A DNA stretch of 64,000 bases, taken from positions 346,622 to 410,621 of the forward strand of contig NC_015315.1 in assembly GCF_000193375.1 (NCBI RefSeq), given 5' to 3'. Shown piece after piece: positions 17,862 to 27,264 of this stretch (positions are counted from its first letter, which is position 1; each line of letters opens with the position of its first letter). The notes below the pieces were generated by a model that was given only the letters and a program-made list of their open reading frames with translations, was not told where the DNA came from and ran no database searches. The DNA is from Thermoproteus uzoniensis 768-20. GTDB lineage: Archaea > Thermoproteota > Thermoprotei > Thermoproteales > Thermoproteaceae. A program made the position numbers and the translations under genes.

Positions 17862-18652
17862 CTCTGGCGACCGCGGCGTCTGTCTTGTGGGCGATAGGCC
17901 CCTTCCTCTACAAGACGGGGGCGACTGAGAGCGCCCTCGACGACCTATTCTCGATAGCTCTCGCCGCGACGCTGTCGGCGATTCCGCTGGCCGCGTTGGG
18001 ACTGAACCTATCGCCCCAAGCTTGGCTCTACGGCGCCGCGTTCTCCATATTCGGCCCAGTCCTAGGCACCTACGTATATCTCCTCTCGCTTAGGTACGCG
18101 GAGGTGGGCCTCGCCAACCTGGTCTCCTACGCCTACATAGTGTTGGTTCCCGCGCTGGCGGCGCCGTTTGAGGGCATATCGGGGCGGTACATAGCCGCGA
18201 GCTCGCTGGCGATGGCCGGGCTCTACCTAATAATGAAGGCGAGGAGGGGATCCGCCAAGGGGTTCGCCCTCGCGCTTCTCTCCGCCGTGTTCTACGCGGT
18301 CTCGTTCCTAGCTCTAGGCGCCGCGACGACCTCGGTAGATCCCTGGAGCTTCACCTTCGTCAGAGCACTGGTCCTGTTCCTGGCTACGGGGGCGCTAGAG
18401 GCAGTCAGGCGGCGGAGGCCGAGGATCAGCCCCAGAATATTCACAGCCGGCGTCCTCAGCTACGGCATAGGCGGCCCTCTGTTCATACTATCTACATACT
18501 ATATAGGCGTGGCGGTGCCGACGATACTGACGGCGCTTTCGCCTGCCCTAACCCAAGCGATCACGTATTGGAAGTTGGGGGAGAGGCTAGACGCGCGTTC
18601 GGGGGCCGGATTCGCCTTAGTGCTGGCGGGCGTCGTCCTGGCATCTGCTTAG
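17846..18652 (+). CDS. EamA family (DMT) transporter
   Basis: A 268-residue protein with ten hydrophobic segments arranged as two five-helix EamA repeats. The second repeat ends with the usual ITYWKLGERLDARSGAGFALVLAGVVL. EamA carriers export or import small metabolites and amino acids; the substrate cannot be inferred. It overlaps the preceding nucleotidyltransferase gene by 16 bases, so it is likely co-transcribed with coxG and that gene. Confidence 0.82.
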   Translation: MWLGVALATAASVLWAIGPFLYKTGATESALDDLFSIALAATLSAIPLAALGLNLSPQAWLYGAAFSIFGPVLGTYVYLLSLRYAEVGLANLVSYAYIVLVPALAAPFEGISGRYIAASSLAMAGLYLIMKARRGSAKGFALALLSAVFYAVSFLALGAATTSVDPWSFTFVRALVLFLATGALEAVRRRRPRISPRIFTAGVLSYGIGGPLFILSTYYIGVAVPTILTALSPALTQAITYWKLGERLDARSGAGFALVLAGVVLASA

Positions 18653-18679
18653 TTTTTATTTACGGAGGTCGAGAACATT

Positions 18680-19504
18680 ATGGCTAGGGACGTCAAGTGC
18701 GTGAAGTCCGTCGGGTGCGTCTCGGCGGTGGGGATGGGCACTTGGGGCATGGGAGGAGGCTTCTGGACCTCCGACTACAGCAACGACGAGGGCTGGGTCG
18801 AGGCCCTCGAGCTCGGCATTGAGCTCGGCATGACACTCATCGACACCGCGGAGATGTACGGCGGAGGCCACAGCGAGGAGCTGGTGGGGCGGGCGGCCAA
18901 GGGCTTCAAGAGAGACGAGCTGTTCATAGTGACCAAGGTGTGGCCTAACCACGCCAAATACGACGACGCGTTGAGGTCGGTTGAGGCCAGCGTCAGGAGG
19001 CTCGGCACCTACGCCGACTTGATACTGCTCCACTGGCCTAGCGACTCGGTGCCCATATGCGAGACGGTGAAGGCCTTTGAGGAGGCGATTAATAAAGGGT
19101 ATGCGAGATTCTGGGGACTCAGCAACTTCAACGTGAAGGGGATAGAGGAGGCGAGGAGTTGCGCTAAGAAGTACGATGTAGCCGCCGTGGAGAACAGATA
19201 CAGCTTGAAATACAGAGCGGACGAGCACTCGGTCATACCGTACGCCGAGAGGGAGGGGTTGTTATACCTAGCCTACACGCCGATAGAGAAGGGCGTTCTG
19301 GCGCACGACCAGCTCTTGTCCGAGATAGGAAGGAAGTACGGCAAGACGGCCGTACAAGTTGCGCTCAACTGGTACATCGGACTGGGGACCGTTGTGCCGA
19401 TCCCCAAGGCCGGCAATAAGGACCACGTCAGAGAGAACGCAGGCGCCATGGGCTGGCGCTTGAGCAAGGACGATTGGGAGGCGATAAGCGAACATTTCAA
19501 ATAG
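18680..19504 (+). CDS. Aldo/keto reductase
   Basis: The 274-residue protein has the complete AKR catalytic tetrad: Asp55 and Tyr60 (IDTAEMYG), Lys86 (VTKVWPN) and His118 (LLHWP), plus the C-terminal VPIPKAGNKDHVREN that binds NADP(H). It reduces carbonyls in the cytoplasm; substrate unknown. A TATA-like TTTTTATTT (18653-18661) lies about 23 bases before the ATG and overlaps the stop of the previous gene, so it probably has its own leaderless transcript. Confidence 0.9.
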   Translation: MARDVKCVKSVGCVSAVGMGTWGMGGGFWTSDYSNDEGWVEALELGIELGMTLIDTAEMYGGGHSEELVGRAAKGFKRDELFIVTKVWPNHAKYDDALRSVEASVRRLGTYADLILLHWPSDSVPICETVKAFEEAINKGYARFWGLSNFNVKGIEEARSCAKKYDVAAVENRYSLKYRADEHSVIPYAEREGLLYLAYTPIEKGVLAHDQLLSEIGRKYGKTAVQVALNWYIGLGTVVPIPKAGNKDHVRENAGAMGWRLSKDDWEAISEHFK

Positions 19505-19638
19505 GCGGGATCGTCACCGATCATACCGGGTTCATGTCGTCAACGATCAGCCCTCTCGCCTAGGACGACAGATATCTACAATTTTAAACTTATCGCCAGG
19601 CCGGGGCCTACTATAAAAATGGCTCTTTCAATAGGTCC

Positions 19639-20955
19639 GTGGGAGATTTGGCCAGGAAGTGTATGGAGTATAGAGATCTGGCGGCCGGATCCCCTGAGGA
19701 GAGAGATTTCTTGGGCTTCATCGCCTCGATCCTCGACATACCCAACATATGGTTGCACTTCTCGCCGGTGGAGGTGCTTTACTGGAGAGACCGCGGCTCG
19801 AGCATCGAGGTCGACGGGAAGAGGTACCAGATTCTGGCGATGCCGTACTCGAGGCCGGGAACATACGAGGGCAGGCTCGTGGAGCTCGACGGCGACGTCG
19901 AGGGCAATATCGCGCTTGCGCCGTTTCCGCAAGACGTCAACGACGCCAAATATCTCTTGATAAAGGCGGCTAGGCGCGGCGCCTCGGCCCTCGTGCTCTA
20001 CGGCGACCCTCTGAGGAGGATCGTGGTCACCGACGAGTTCGGGTTCAAGTACGACGCCGCTCCTCCGCCCATATCTGCGGCCAGCGCTCCGTCGGAGATC
20101 GGAAGAGCTCTAGGCAAGAGGGCCTCGCTGGACATAGACGTGGAGGCCAAGACGGCCTTCAGCTACAACGTCATCGCCATGAACTCCTTCGAGGACACGC
20201 CCATGATATCCGCCCACTACGACCATTGGCTAGCTGGCGCCGCCGACAACTGCGGGGGTGTGGAGGCCGCAATCATGGCGTTTCTCGAGCTGGTGGCGGA
20301 GGACTACCCCATAGCCCTCGGCCTCTTCACGGCAGAGGAGGGCGTGGGTCCCCACGTGCCCTCGCTCTACTGGGCATGGGGCTCCCTCGCCTACTTCAGC
20401 AGATGGCGGCCTAAGCTGTTGATAAACCTAGACGTGATCGGCCGCGGATCCCCGAAGGCGTACGTCATGCCCTACATGGAGGAGACCGTCAGGGGGCTTC
20501 TACCCGTCGATCGCCCGCACGCCGACTTCGACTCGCTCCACTACGAGACGGCGGGCCTCCCCGCAGTCACCATATCCTCCTTGGAAGATATCTGGAACGT
20601 CTACCACAGCCCCCTCGACGACGACGTCGACGACGCCGCCGTCGGCTTCGCCGCCGAGATCGCCAAGAGGCTCGCCAGAGTCGAGTCGAAGCCTCCTAGG
20701 ATAGATCTGTTGCAGTACGGGGTTAGGGCCAGGCCGGATCCCTACGACGCGTGGTCGGTCGCCTACAACTACCTTGTGGTGTTTAAGGACTTCAACCACA
20801 GCGATATAATATACGTGAACGTCTTCGACTTCTTGAGAAGAGAGGCCGCCAATTACGCCAGGATAGATCTGCTCGGAGGCCCGACCCTCTGCGTCGGGGA
20901 CTGCGACAGAGCGCTCGATGTCTATAGAGAGCTGGCCTCACTCAAGCTCACTTGA
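19639..20955 (+). CDS. M28 family metallopeptidase
   Basis: A 438-residue zinc peptidase with an M28 catalytic core. His193 and Asp195 lie in SAHYDHW, Asp203 in AADNCGG, Glu233-Glu234 in TAEEGVG and Asp265 in INLDVIG; a final His sits in VYHSPLDD. The N-terminal 170 residues include a PA-like insert. No signal peptide is seen, so it is probably a cytoplasmic aminopeptidase. The GTG start at 19639 follows the TATA element CTATAAAAA (19610-19618) by about 24 bases. Its last 8 bases overlap coaD. Confidence 0.83.
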   Translation: MGDLARKCMEYRDLAAGSPEERDFLGFIASILDIPNIWLHFSPVEVLYWRDRGSSIEVDGKRYQILAMPYSRPGTYEGRLVELDGDVEGNIALAPFPQDVNDAKYLLIKAARRGASALVLYGDPLRRIVVTDEFGFKYDAAPPPISAASAPSEIGRALGKRASLDIDVEAKTAFSYNVIAMNSFEDTPMISAHYDHWLAGAADNCGGVEAAIMAFLELVAEDYPIALGLFTAEEGVGPHVPSLYWAWGSLAYFSRWRPKLLINLDVIGRGSPKAYVMPYMEETVRGLLPVDRPHADFDSLHYETAGLPAVTISSLEDIWNVYHSPLDDDVDDAAVGFAAEIAKRLARVESKPPRIDLLQYGVRARPDPYDAWSVAYNYLVVFKDFNHSDIIYVNVFDFLRREAANYARIDLLGGPTLCVGDCDRALDVYRELASLKLT

Positions 20956-21400
20956 TGCCGAGCACCCTTCTTATGAACGTGGAGGATAGGATGTTGCCGT
21001 AGCCGTCCTTCACGGTGGTTATCATCACGACGTCCATAGGCCTAAGGCCTCTCTTGACCCTCTCGTCGTTTATCTGGAGGCCTCTGGGCAAGGTCTCTCT
21101 ACTGACCACAATGGCCTCAAGATCCGGCCTCGTCACTGCGGGCCCGTAGGGGTCGTTTATCGCGGCGTATTCTATTTTCCTCTCGGGCGCGATCAAGCTC
21201 ATGAGCGACTTGAGGTTCGCCAGCCTCACGGCGAAAGGCCTCACGTTGTATTGCTTATACGTGGAGGCGAACGAGTCGCTGGTAAGGCCTATCAAGATCT
21301 CCTCACCTATTAGCGAGGCCGTAGCGAGCAACTTCACGTGGCCCGAGTGGAGCGTGTCGAAGGTCCCGCCGAGCACGACGTTCTTGAACTGCATCTTCAC
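20948..21400 (-). CDS. coaD: Archaeal phosphopantetheine adenylyltransferase
   Basis: A 150-residue cytidylyltransferase-fold protein with GGTFDTLHSGH near the N-terminus and ILSSTFIRR near the C-terminus. This is the archaeal PPAT type, which converts 4'-phosphopantetheine to dephospho-CoA. Two ATGs (21400 and 21394) are possible; a TATA element GCTATAAATA at about 21418-21427 fits either. It is divergent from the XPB gene and convergent with the M28 peptidase. Confidence 0.93.
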   Translation of the reverse strand: MKMQFKNVVLGGTFDTLHSGHVKLLATASLIGEEILIGLTSDSFASTYKQYNVRPFAVRLANLKSLMSLIAPERKIEYAAINDPYGPAVTRPDLEAIVVSRETLPRGLQINDERVKRGLRPMDVVMITTVKDGYGNILSSTFIRRVLGIK

Positions 21401-21465
21401 ATCAAGCCCTATTGGGGTATTTATAGCCCCTCGCTGGGGCGTGCGCTGGCGCGGAAGCCCTATAT

Positions 21466-22839
21466 ATGGGGTATTATGTAAAGGACGTGCTATACTTGGT
21501 CTGGGACAGAGGCACCGTGGTGTTGTCGGGAGAAGTGCCGGCGCAAGTCAGATCCCTCTCGTTTATAAAATTCGATAACAGAGTGGGTAAATATAGAGCT
21601 CTCGGCATGTACTACTACAAGATCAAGGCCGTGCTGGACTCGTTGGGGGTTGGGTATGAGGACGGCGTGTTATCGCCCATATGTAGATCGGTCGAGGCGG
21701 CGAAGAGGCCGGCCCTGAGGCCGTACCAAGAGGAGGCGTTGAGCAGTTGGCTGAGGGGCAAGAGGGGCGTAGTCGTCATGCCCACAGGCGCCGGGAAGAC
21801 CTACGTGGCGATAGAGGCGATAGCCAGGCTGGGACAGTCTACGCTGGTGGTCGTGCCGACCATAGAGCTCTTGAGGCAGTGGGAGAGGAGGCTCTCGGAA
21901 TACTTCCCGGGACGCGTGGGCGTCTGGTACGGCGAGGAGAAGAGAGAGCTCTGCATAACTGTGACCACCTACGACTCGGCATACGTGGCGGTGGAGCACT
22001 TGGGCAATAGGTATCCCCTGCTCGTGTTCGACGAGGTCCATCACCTCCCCTCCGAGTCCTACAGACAGATAGCGGAGCTCTCGCCGGCTCCCTATAGGCT
22101 AGGCCTGACGGCCACGCCGGAGAGGGCAGACGATCTGCACCTATTTTTGCCAGAGCTCGTGGGCCCCGTGATCTACAAGATGGCCATCTCAGAGGCGGCC
22201 GGCAAATATCTGGCGGAGTTCGACGTGGAGGTAGTGAAGGTGGGGCTCTCCGAGGAGGAGATGAGGCGGTACAAGGAGCTGGAGAAGATCTACAAAGACT
22301 ATATAAGGGCCAAGGGTCTTAGGTTCAAGTCGCCCTCCGACTTCGGCAAGCTCGTCATGTTGGCCGGCAGAAGCGCGGAGGCGCGCCGCGCCTTGGAGGC
22401 TTGGCACGAGATGAGGAGGATCTTGTTCGAGAGCAAGGGCAAGGTGGACGCCGTCGCGGACATACTAAAGAAGCACCCGGACGGCAAGGTCCTCATCTTC
22501 ACGGAATACACTGCGCTGGCCCGGGAGGTGTCCCGGCGCTATCTGATACCCGAGGTGACGTACGACGTGCCCGACCAGGAGCGTGAACTGGTCATGGAGA
22601 TGTTCAGGAGAGGCGAGGTGAGGGCGCTGGTCACCGGCAGAGTGCTCGACGAGGGGGTGGACGTGCCCGACGTCGACGTGGTGGTGATACTCGGAGGCAC
22701 GTCCTCCAGCAGACAGTATATACAGAGGATAGGGAGGGCCTTAAGGCTAAAGCCCCACAAGGCCAAGATCTACGAGGTGATAACCGCGAGGACGAGAGAG
22801 GTCGACATGTCTAGGAGGAGGCGTAGAGGGGTGTCGTGA
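21466..22839 (+). CDS. xpb: XPB/Rad25-type DNA helicase
   Basis: A 457-residue superfamily 2 helicase with the archaeal XPB layout: an N-terminal damage-recognition-like domain (about 1-75), Walker A MPTGAGKT (ending at 112), DEVHH at 189-193, GLTATPERADD, and C-terminal QRIGRALR (motif VI). The RED motif of other XPBs appears here as RAD. A thumb-like insert follows. The start of the next gene overlaps this stop (GTGA), placing xpb and bax1 in one operon, as known in other archaea. Confidence 0.92.
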   Translation: MGYYVKDVLYLVWDRGTVVLSGEVPAQVRSLSFIKFDNRVGKYRALGMYYYKIKAVLDSLGVGYEDGVLSPICRSVEAAKRPALRPYQEEALSSWLRGKRGVVVMPTGAGKTYVAIEAIARLGQSTLVVVPTIELLRQWERRLSEYFPGRVGVWYGEEKRELCITVTTYDSAYVAVEHLGNRYPLLVFDEVHHLPSESYRQIAELSPAPYRLGLTATPERADDLHLFLPELVGPVIYKMAISEAAGKYLAEFDVEVVKVGLSEEEMRRYKELEKIYKDYIRAKGLRFKSPSDFGKLVMLAGRSAEARRALEAWHEMRRILFESKGKVDAVADILKKHPDGKVLIFTEYTALAREVSRRYLIPEVTYDVPDQERELVMEMFRRGEVRALVTGRVLDEGVDVPDVDVVVILGGTSSSRQYIQRIGRALRLKPHKAKIYEVITARTREVDMSRRRRRGVS

Positions 22840-23969
22840 TACCGCTGGAGTTGTTGAGGGCCAGCAGACGGGGGGATCAGGTGTCGCCGAGGTATTTGAG
22901 AGAGCTGTGGCCTGCCGAATACGTGCTCGGCGCATACAAGCCCGGCATGAGGCTCGCGGAGGCTAGAGCCAAGGTGGAGGACGCGCCGTTTGAGCCGAAG
23001 CTCGCCAGAGGGCTGGCCCACATAGTCGAGAGGACGATAGCGCTCGAGGAAGTCGACAGAAGGCTCTTGACTAAGATTAGGCTCGAGGTCTTCCGCGAGG
23101 CGGCTAAGGCATATCCGGTCGTCGACGAAGAGGGCAGGAGGCGAGTAGTAGAGGCCGTGGCCTCGCGCCTCAAGATACCCCCCGAGGCTGTCGAGGCCGC
23201 GCTCGCTAAGATACACGAAGACGAGCTGGTTATCGTACGGGGGCCCGACATATCCGCCGAGGAGCTGGCCGCGTTGTACAACACGTCGTTGATACAGACG
23301 CTACTGTTCAGATCCAGGCGCATGGCCGCGTACGTAGTCGCCGACGGGGCCCGCGTGAAGGAGCTCGTGAGGGCGCTTAAGGGCCTCGGCTTGATGTACG
23401 TCGCCGAGCGCGCCGGGGACGGGATAAGGCTCGATATAGACGGGCCGGTCTCCGCGATCAAGCAGACCGAGCGCTACGGGACCAGGCTCGCCAAGCTTGT
23501 ACCGTACGTCATCTCGGCCGACGACTGGCGTATAGAGGCCGACATAGGCCTATATGGCAAGGTCTATAAATTCGTCGAGGCCAAGTCCAGCGCCCCCAGA
23601 CTGGCGCATAGGGATATAGAGCCGCCGCAGTTCGACAGCACCGCGGAGGAGGAGTTCTACAGAAACGTCTCCAGGCTGTGCGCGGTGCAGAGGGAGCCGG
23701 AGGCCTTGGTGGTGGGCAACAGAGTATTCATACCGGACTTTAAGATAGGCGATCTCTACGTCGAGATAGTGGGCTTCTGGACCCCCGACTACATAGCCAG
23801 GAAGTACGAGAAGCTGGCGGCGGCCAAGATACCGCTACTCGTCCTAGTCGACGAGAGGCTGGCCCTAGCCACTTGGAAGGACCTCCCCCATTACGTCGTC
23901 CTCTATAAGGACAGGCCGAGGCTGAGCGACGTGTTTAAGTACATCAAGCCGTACTGCGCCCGGCATTAA
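22836..23969 (+). CDS. bax1: Bax1 nuclease, XPB partner (DUF790)
   Basis: A 377-residue DUF790 protein. The C-terminal part has the nuclease core IPDFKIGDLYVEIVGFW, where the Asp and Glu fit a PD-(D/E)XK site, preceded by EEEFYRNVSRL. Bax1 binds archaeal XPB and cuts DNA at bubble structures, so together they may act in repair like bacterial UvrABC or eukaryotic NER helicase-nuclease pairs. The GTG start overlaps the xpb stop, implying coupled translation. Confidence 0.9.
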   Translation: MIPLELLRASRRGDQVSPRYLRELWPAEYVLGAYKPGMRLAEARAKVEDAPFEPKLARGLAHIVERTIALEEVDRRLLTKIRLEVFREAAKAYPVVDEEGRRRVVEAVASRLKIPPEAVEAALAKIHEDELVIVRGPDISAEELAALYNTSLIQTLLFRSRRMAAYVVADGARVKELVRALKGLGLMYVAERAGDGIRLDIDGPVSAIKQTERYGTRLAKLVPYVISADDWRIEADIGLYGKVYKFVEAKSSAPRLAHRDIEPPQFDSTAEEEFYRNVSRLCAVQREPEALVVGNRVFIPDFKIGDLYVEIVGFWTPDYIARKYEKLAAAKIPLLVLVDERLALATWKDLPHYVVLYKDRPRLSDVFKYIKPYCARH

Positions 23970-24153
23970 GATCTGCCTCATTCACGCGCCATAGGATCTC
24001 AAGCCGGTTCTCTAACACAAGGTATCTGACCGAATTCGGCGCGACTATTAGTCGAAGAAGGCCGTAGATCGTAAGCGATACGGCCTATTTCGGTTCGCCG
24101 TCCCCATGTAACGCTGACAATTATTATTAATATAGTGCTCTTAGGCCAGCTGT

Positions 24154-25347
24154 ATGGAGAACAAAGCCGTTGAACTGCTGTCCCAAATGGTCAGGATACC
24201 GACTATAAATCCGCCCGGGGAGAGGTACAAGGACTTTGTCGATTTCGCCGAGAGGTACTTCAAGGGGCTCGGCATGGACGTCGAGGTGGTGGAGGTGCCG
24301 AAGCCCGTCGTGGCTAGAGCTTGTCCCGAATGCGTCGATCATCCCAGATATATCCTCCTCGCCAGGATAGGCGAGCCCAAGGTGCACTTCAACGGCCACT
24401 ACGACGTGGTGCCCCCGGGCCCCGAGTCCGCTTGGACCGTCGCCAAGCCCTTTGAGCCCCGCTACGTCAACGGGAGGCTGTACGGGAGGGGGGCCGTGGA
24501 CATGAAGGGGGGATTGACCGCGATAGCCTTAGCCGCCGAGATGGCAATAAGGGAGGGGTTGAAGAACTTCGAGGTGTCGTTTGTGCCCGACGAGGAGATA
24601 GGCGGCGAGTCGGGGGCCGGCTATCTGGCCGAATCAGGCAAGATCAAGGCGCCTTGGGCGATCATAGCAGAGGGCTCAGGCGTAGACAACATCTGGATAG
24701 GCCATAGAGGCCTCGTCTGGTTCTTGGTGGAGGTCTACGGGAAACAGGTCCACGGCTCGACGCCGTGGCTGGGGCTCAACGCCTTCGAGGGCGCCGTGAA
24801 GATAGCCAACAAGATCTTGGAGAGCTATATCCCGAGGCTCTCCGCCAAGCGGAGTAGGTACGAGTTCGAGGATCCCAGAGGCGCCGTGCCCACCCTCACC
24901 ATGGGGGGCGAGGTGAGGGGATCTGTCAAGGCCAACGTGGTCCCCGGCTACTTCGCCTTCACGCTCGACAGACGCCTCATACCGGAGGAAAGCGTCGAGG
25001 AGGTCAAGAAGGAGGTGGAGGAGTTCATAAAGAGCGCCGCGGCTGGGCTGGACTACAGAGTCGAGGTGAAGGTGATAAACCAATCCGAGGCCGCGGTGGT
25101 GCCGCCGGACCACCCGCTGACGAGGGCGCTCGAGGGGGCCGTGGCGAAGGCGCTTGGAAGGACTCCGAGGAAGACTGTATGTATCGGCGGCCTAGACGCG
25201 AGGTTCTTCATAAGGCGCGGCATACCCACAGTGACCTACGGGCCCGGGCCCGAGTTCACCGCACACGCGCCCGACGAGTACGTCGAGATCGGGCAAGTCG
25301 TCGACGTGGCCAAGGCCTACGTGGAGCTCCTCAGAGGGCTTAAATGA
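24154..25347 (+). CDS. M20 family peptidase/deacylase (ArgE/DapE-like)
   Basis: A 397-residue M20 metallohydrolase. Zinc-ligand motifs are visible: FNGHYDVVPPG, AVDMKGG, PDEEIGGESG and the late ligand His in EFTAHAPDEY; a dimerisation domain sits between. The family includes acetylornithine deacetylase and succinyl-diaminopimelate desuccinylase, but substrate cannot be told. The TATA-like region at about 24122-24136 (TATTATTAATATA) precedes the ATG. It heads a compact four-gene unit with DUF1152, alcohol dehydrogenase and dtdA. Confidence 0.85.
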   Translation: MENKAVELLSQMVRIPTINPPGERYKDFVDFAERYFKGLGMDVEVVEVPKPVVARACPECVDHPRYILLARIGEPKVHFNGHYDVVPPGPESAWTVAKPFEPRYVNGRLYGRGAVDMKGGLTAIALAAEMAIREGLKNFEVSFVPDEEIGGESGAGYLAESGKIKAPWAIIAEGSGVDNIWIGHRGLVWFLVEVYGKQVHGSTPWLGLNAFEGAVKIANKILESYIPRLSAKRSRYEFEDPRGAVPTLTMGGEVRGSVKANVVPGYFAFTLDRRLIPEESVEEVKKEVEEFIKSAAAGLDYRVEVKVINQSEAAVVPPDHPLTRALEGAVAKALGRTPRKTVCIGGLDARFFIRRGIPTVTYGPGPEFTAHAPDEYVEIGQVVDVAKAYVELLRGLK

Positions 25348-26306
25348 GGCTTGTCCTCGCCATAGGCGGCGGAGGGGATATCGTAAGCGCGGCTGTCCTA
25401 GCGGTTAAGCTGGGGGCTGAGGCCGGGCTGTTGCCTTGGGAGCGCTACGTCGTCGACCCCGAGCCGGGGCCCCTCCTCCGCAAGGATTTCCTCGGCGCCG
25501 AGGGCGACAACCCTCTATTCCTCATAGGGCCCGACGCCCGTGCAGTCAGGCGCGGCAGGATCATAACACCGCAAGGCGCCTGCGTGTCGTCCGTGTTAGG
25601 GCGGCGGGTATATGCGATCTCGCCCGACGCGCCTCCGAGCCTCGTCGCCGAGGCTCTGACGTCTAGGTTCGACAAGATAATTGGGGTCGACGTAGGCGGC
25701 GACGTGCTTGCCTGCGGCTGCGAGCCCGAGCTACACTCGCCGCTGGCCGACTCGTACTCTCTCGCCGTGTTGAAGAGAGCCGAGGACCTCGGCGTCGATG
25801 TGGAAGTCGCCGTCGTGGGCCTCGGCGCCGACGGGGAGCTGGGCAGAGACTACTTGGTCAGCCGGGTTTCTACTATTTTGGCCAACGGCGGCTTTCTGGG
25901 ATACTACGCCCTAGACCCCTCCGACTCCGGAATTCTCGCCGAGCTCGCCTCTAAATGCGTCACCGAGGCCTCCCGGAATATACTAAGGGCCCTTAGAGGC
26001 GAGTTCGGCGAGGTCGCCATCAGAGGCGGTTCAAGAAGCGCGTATATCGACGTGTTCACGCCCATCTTCCTCCGCTTCAAGCCAAGCGCCGTCATCTCGA
26101 TTAACGAGATCGCGGCCTTGATCTATAAGCACGACTGGGATATATTGAAAGCGGCTTTGGAGTTGAGGAAAATGGGATACACGACAGAGTACGACTTCGA
26201 GAAATACGTGGCTGAGGGCTTGCCGCCCTCCGAGGCCCTCGCCAGAGCTAAGGCCGAGAGGAGCTGTACGTGTAACAGCCCCGGCGCGCGATATGAGGGC
26301 CGTTAG
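25344..26306 (+). CDS. DUF1152 family protein
   Basis: A 320-residue protein with the glycine-rich N-terminus AIGGGGDIVSAA and GVDVGGDVLA that mark archaeal DUF1152 proteins, of unknown function. The loop looks like a nucleotide-binding site but no enzyme assignment is possible. Its ATG overlaps the stop of the M20 gene (ATGA), and its 3' end overlaps the alcohol dehydrogenase start by 14 bases. A small cysteine cluster (RSCTCNS) lies at the C-terminus. Confidence 0.75.
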   Translation: MRLVLAIGGGGDIVSAAVLAVKLGAEAGLLPWERYVVDPEPGPLLRKDFLGAEGDNPLFLIGPDARAVRRGRIITPQGACVSSVLGRRVYAISPDAPPSLVAEALTSRFDKIIGVDVGGDVLACGCEPELHSPLADSYSLAVLKRAEDLGVDVEVAVVGLGADGELGRDYLVSRVSTILANGGFLGYYALDPSDSGILAELASKCVTEASRNILRALRGEFGEVAIRGGSRSAYIDVFTPIFLRFKPSAVISINEIAALIYKHDWDILKAALELRKMGYTTEYDFEKYVAEGLPPSEALARAKAERSCTCNSPGARYEGR

Positions 26307-27264
26307 GCTTGTTAGGTTCGGCAAGCCTTCCGAGGCGTTGCGGCTGGAGGACCTCGAGGACCCGAGGCCCGGCAAGGGGGAAGTGTTGGTGAAGGTAGAG
26401 GCCGCAGGCGTCTGCGGGAGGGATCTCGTCGTGAGGAAGGGGGCCTTCCCCCACGTGAGGCTTCCCGTGATACCAGGCCACGAGGGCGTCGGCAAGGTCG
26501 TGGACGTGGGGCCAGGCGTCGATAGGGATCTTGTGGGGCAGAGGGTGTTTGTGGCCCCCGCCATGTACGACGGGACTTGCGACTATTGCCGGAGAGGCCT
26601 CGAGAACCTCTGCAGAAACGCGCAGTATTTGGGCGAACATAGAGACGGGACGTACTCGGAGTACGTGGTGCTCCCCTCCCACTTCGTCTATCCGTTCCAC
26701 GGCGTCGATCCCCGCGCCGCTGTGTTGGCCACCGACGTGATACCGACGGCCATAGCCGCGGTCAGAAGGGTAGACGTCGACGGCAGAAAGGTCTTGGTAG
26801 TCGGCGGCGGGGGGACCGGGCTCTATCTGGCCCAAGTGGCCAAGCTCAGGGGAGCAGAGGTCTACATATCCACTAGGTCGGCCGACAAGGCTAAGGCGTA
26901 CGGCTCTCTCGGCATAGGGATATACCAGGAAGGCATGAAGGACTTCGACGTGGTCTTCGACACGGTAGGCTCGCCCACTATAGAGACCTCCATAAGGCTT
27001 GCCAAAAGAAACGGCATAGTGGTCCTCATAGGAAACGTGACCGGCGAGAGGGCGTACCTCAGCCCAGCCCTCATAATATTGAGGCAGATAGCCGTCTTGG
27101 GCCACATGGCCTACAAGCCGTGGGATGTCTACGAGGGCTTGGATCTCTTGAGGCGAGGCTTGATCGCCCCGGTATACACCGAGTACAAGCTCTCCGAGGC
27201 CGTGAAGGCACATGAGGACATGGAGGCGGGTAGGGTGCTAGGGAGAGCCGTCTTGACCCCGTGA
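26293..27264 (+). CDS. Zinc-dependent alcohol dehydrogenase (MDR family)
   Basis: A 323-residue medium-chain dehydrogenase with the catalytic zinc Cys in GVCGRD, GHEGVGKV, and an NAD(P) fold VVGGGGTG. The structural zinc loop reads YDGTCDYCRRGLENLC: three cysteines, with Asp in the position where the Sulfolobus enzyme has Glu as fourth ligand, so the site is probably still occupied. Substrate unknown. It starts inside the DUF1152 gene and overlaps dtdA by four bases. Confidence 0.85.
   Translation: MRAVRLVRFGKPSEALRLEDLEDPRPGKGEVLVKVEAAGVCGRDLVVRKGAFPHVRLPVIPGHEGVGKVVDVGPGVDRDLVGQRVFVAPAMYDGTCDYCRRGLENLCRNAQYLGEHRDGTYSEYVVLPSHFVYPFHGVDPRAAVLATDVIPTAIAAVRRVDVDGRKVLVVGGGGTGLYLAQVAKLRGAEVYISTRSADKAKAYGSLGIGIYQEGMKDFDVVFDTVGSPTIETSIRLAKRNGIVVLIGNVTGERAYLSPALIILRQIAVLGHMAYKPWDVYEGLDLLRRGLIAPVYTEYKLSEAVKAHEDMEAGRVLGRAVLTP

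Noticed and set aside
23970..24153. Gap between bax1 and the M20 gene as possible RNA gene
   Set aside because: Only a TATA-like element near 24122-24136 is evident; no boxes, stems or ORF that I could support.
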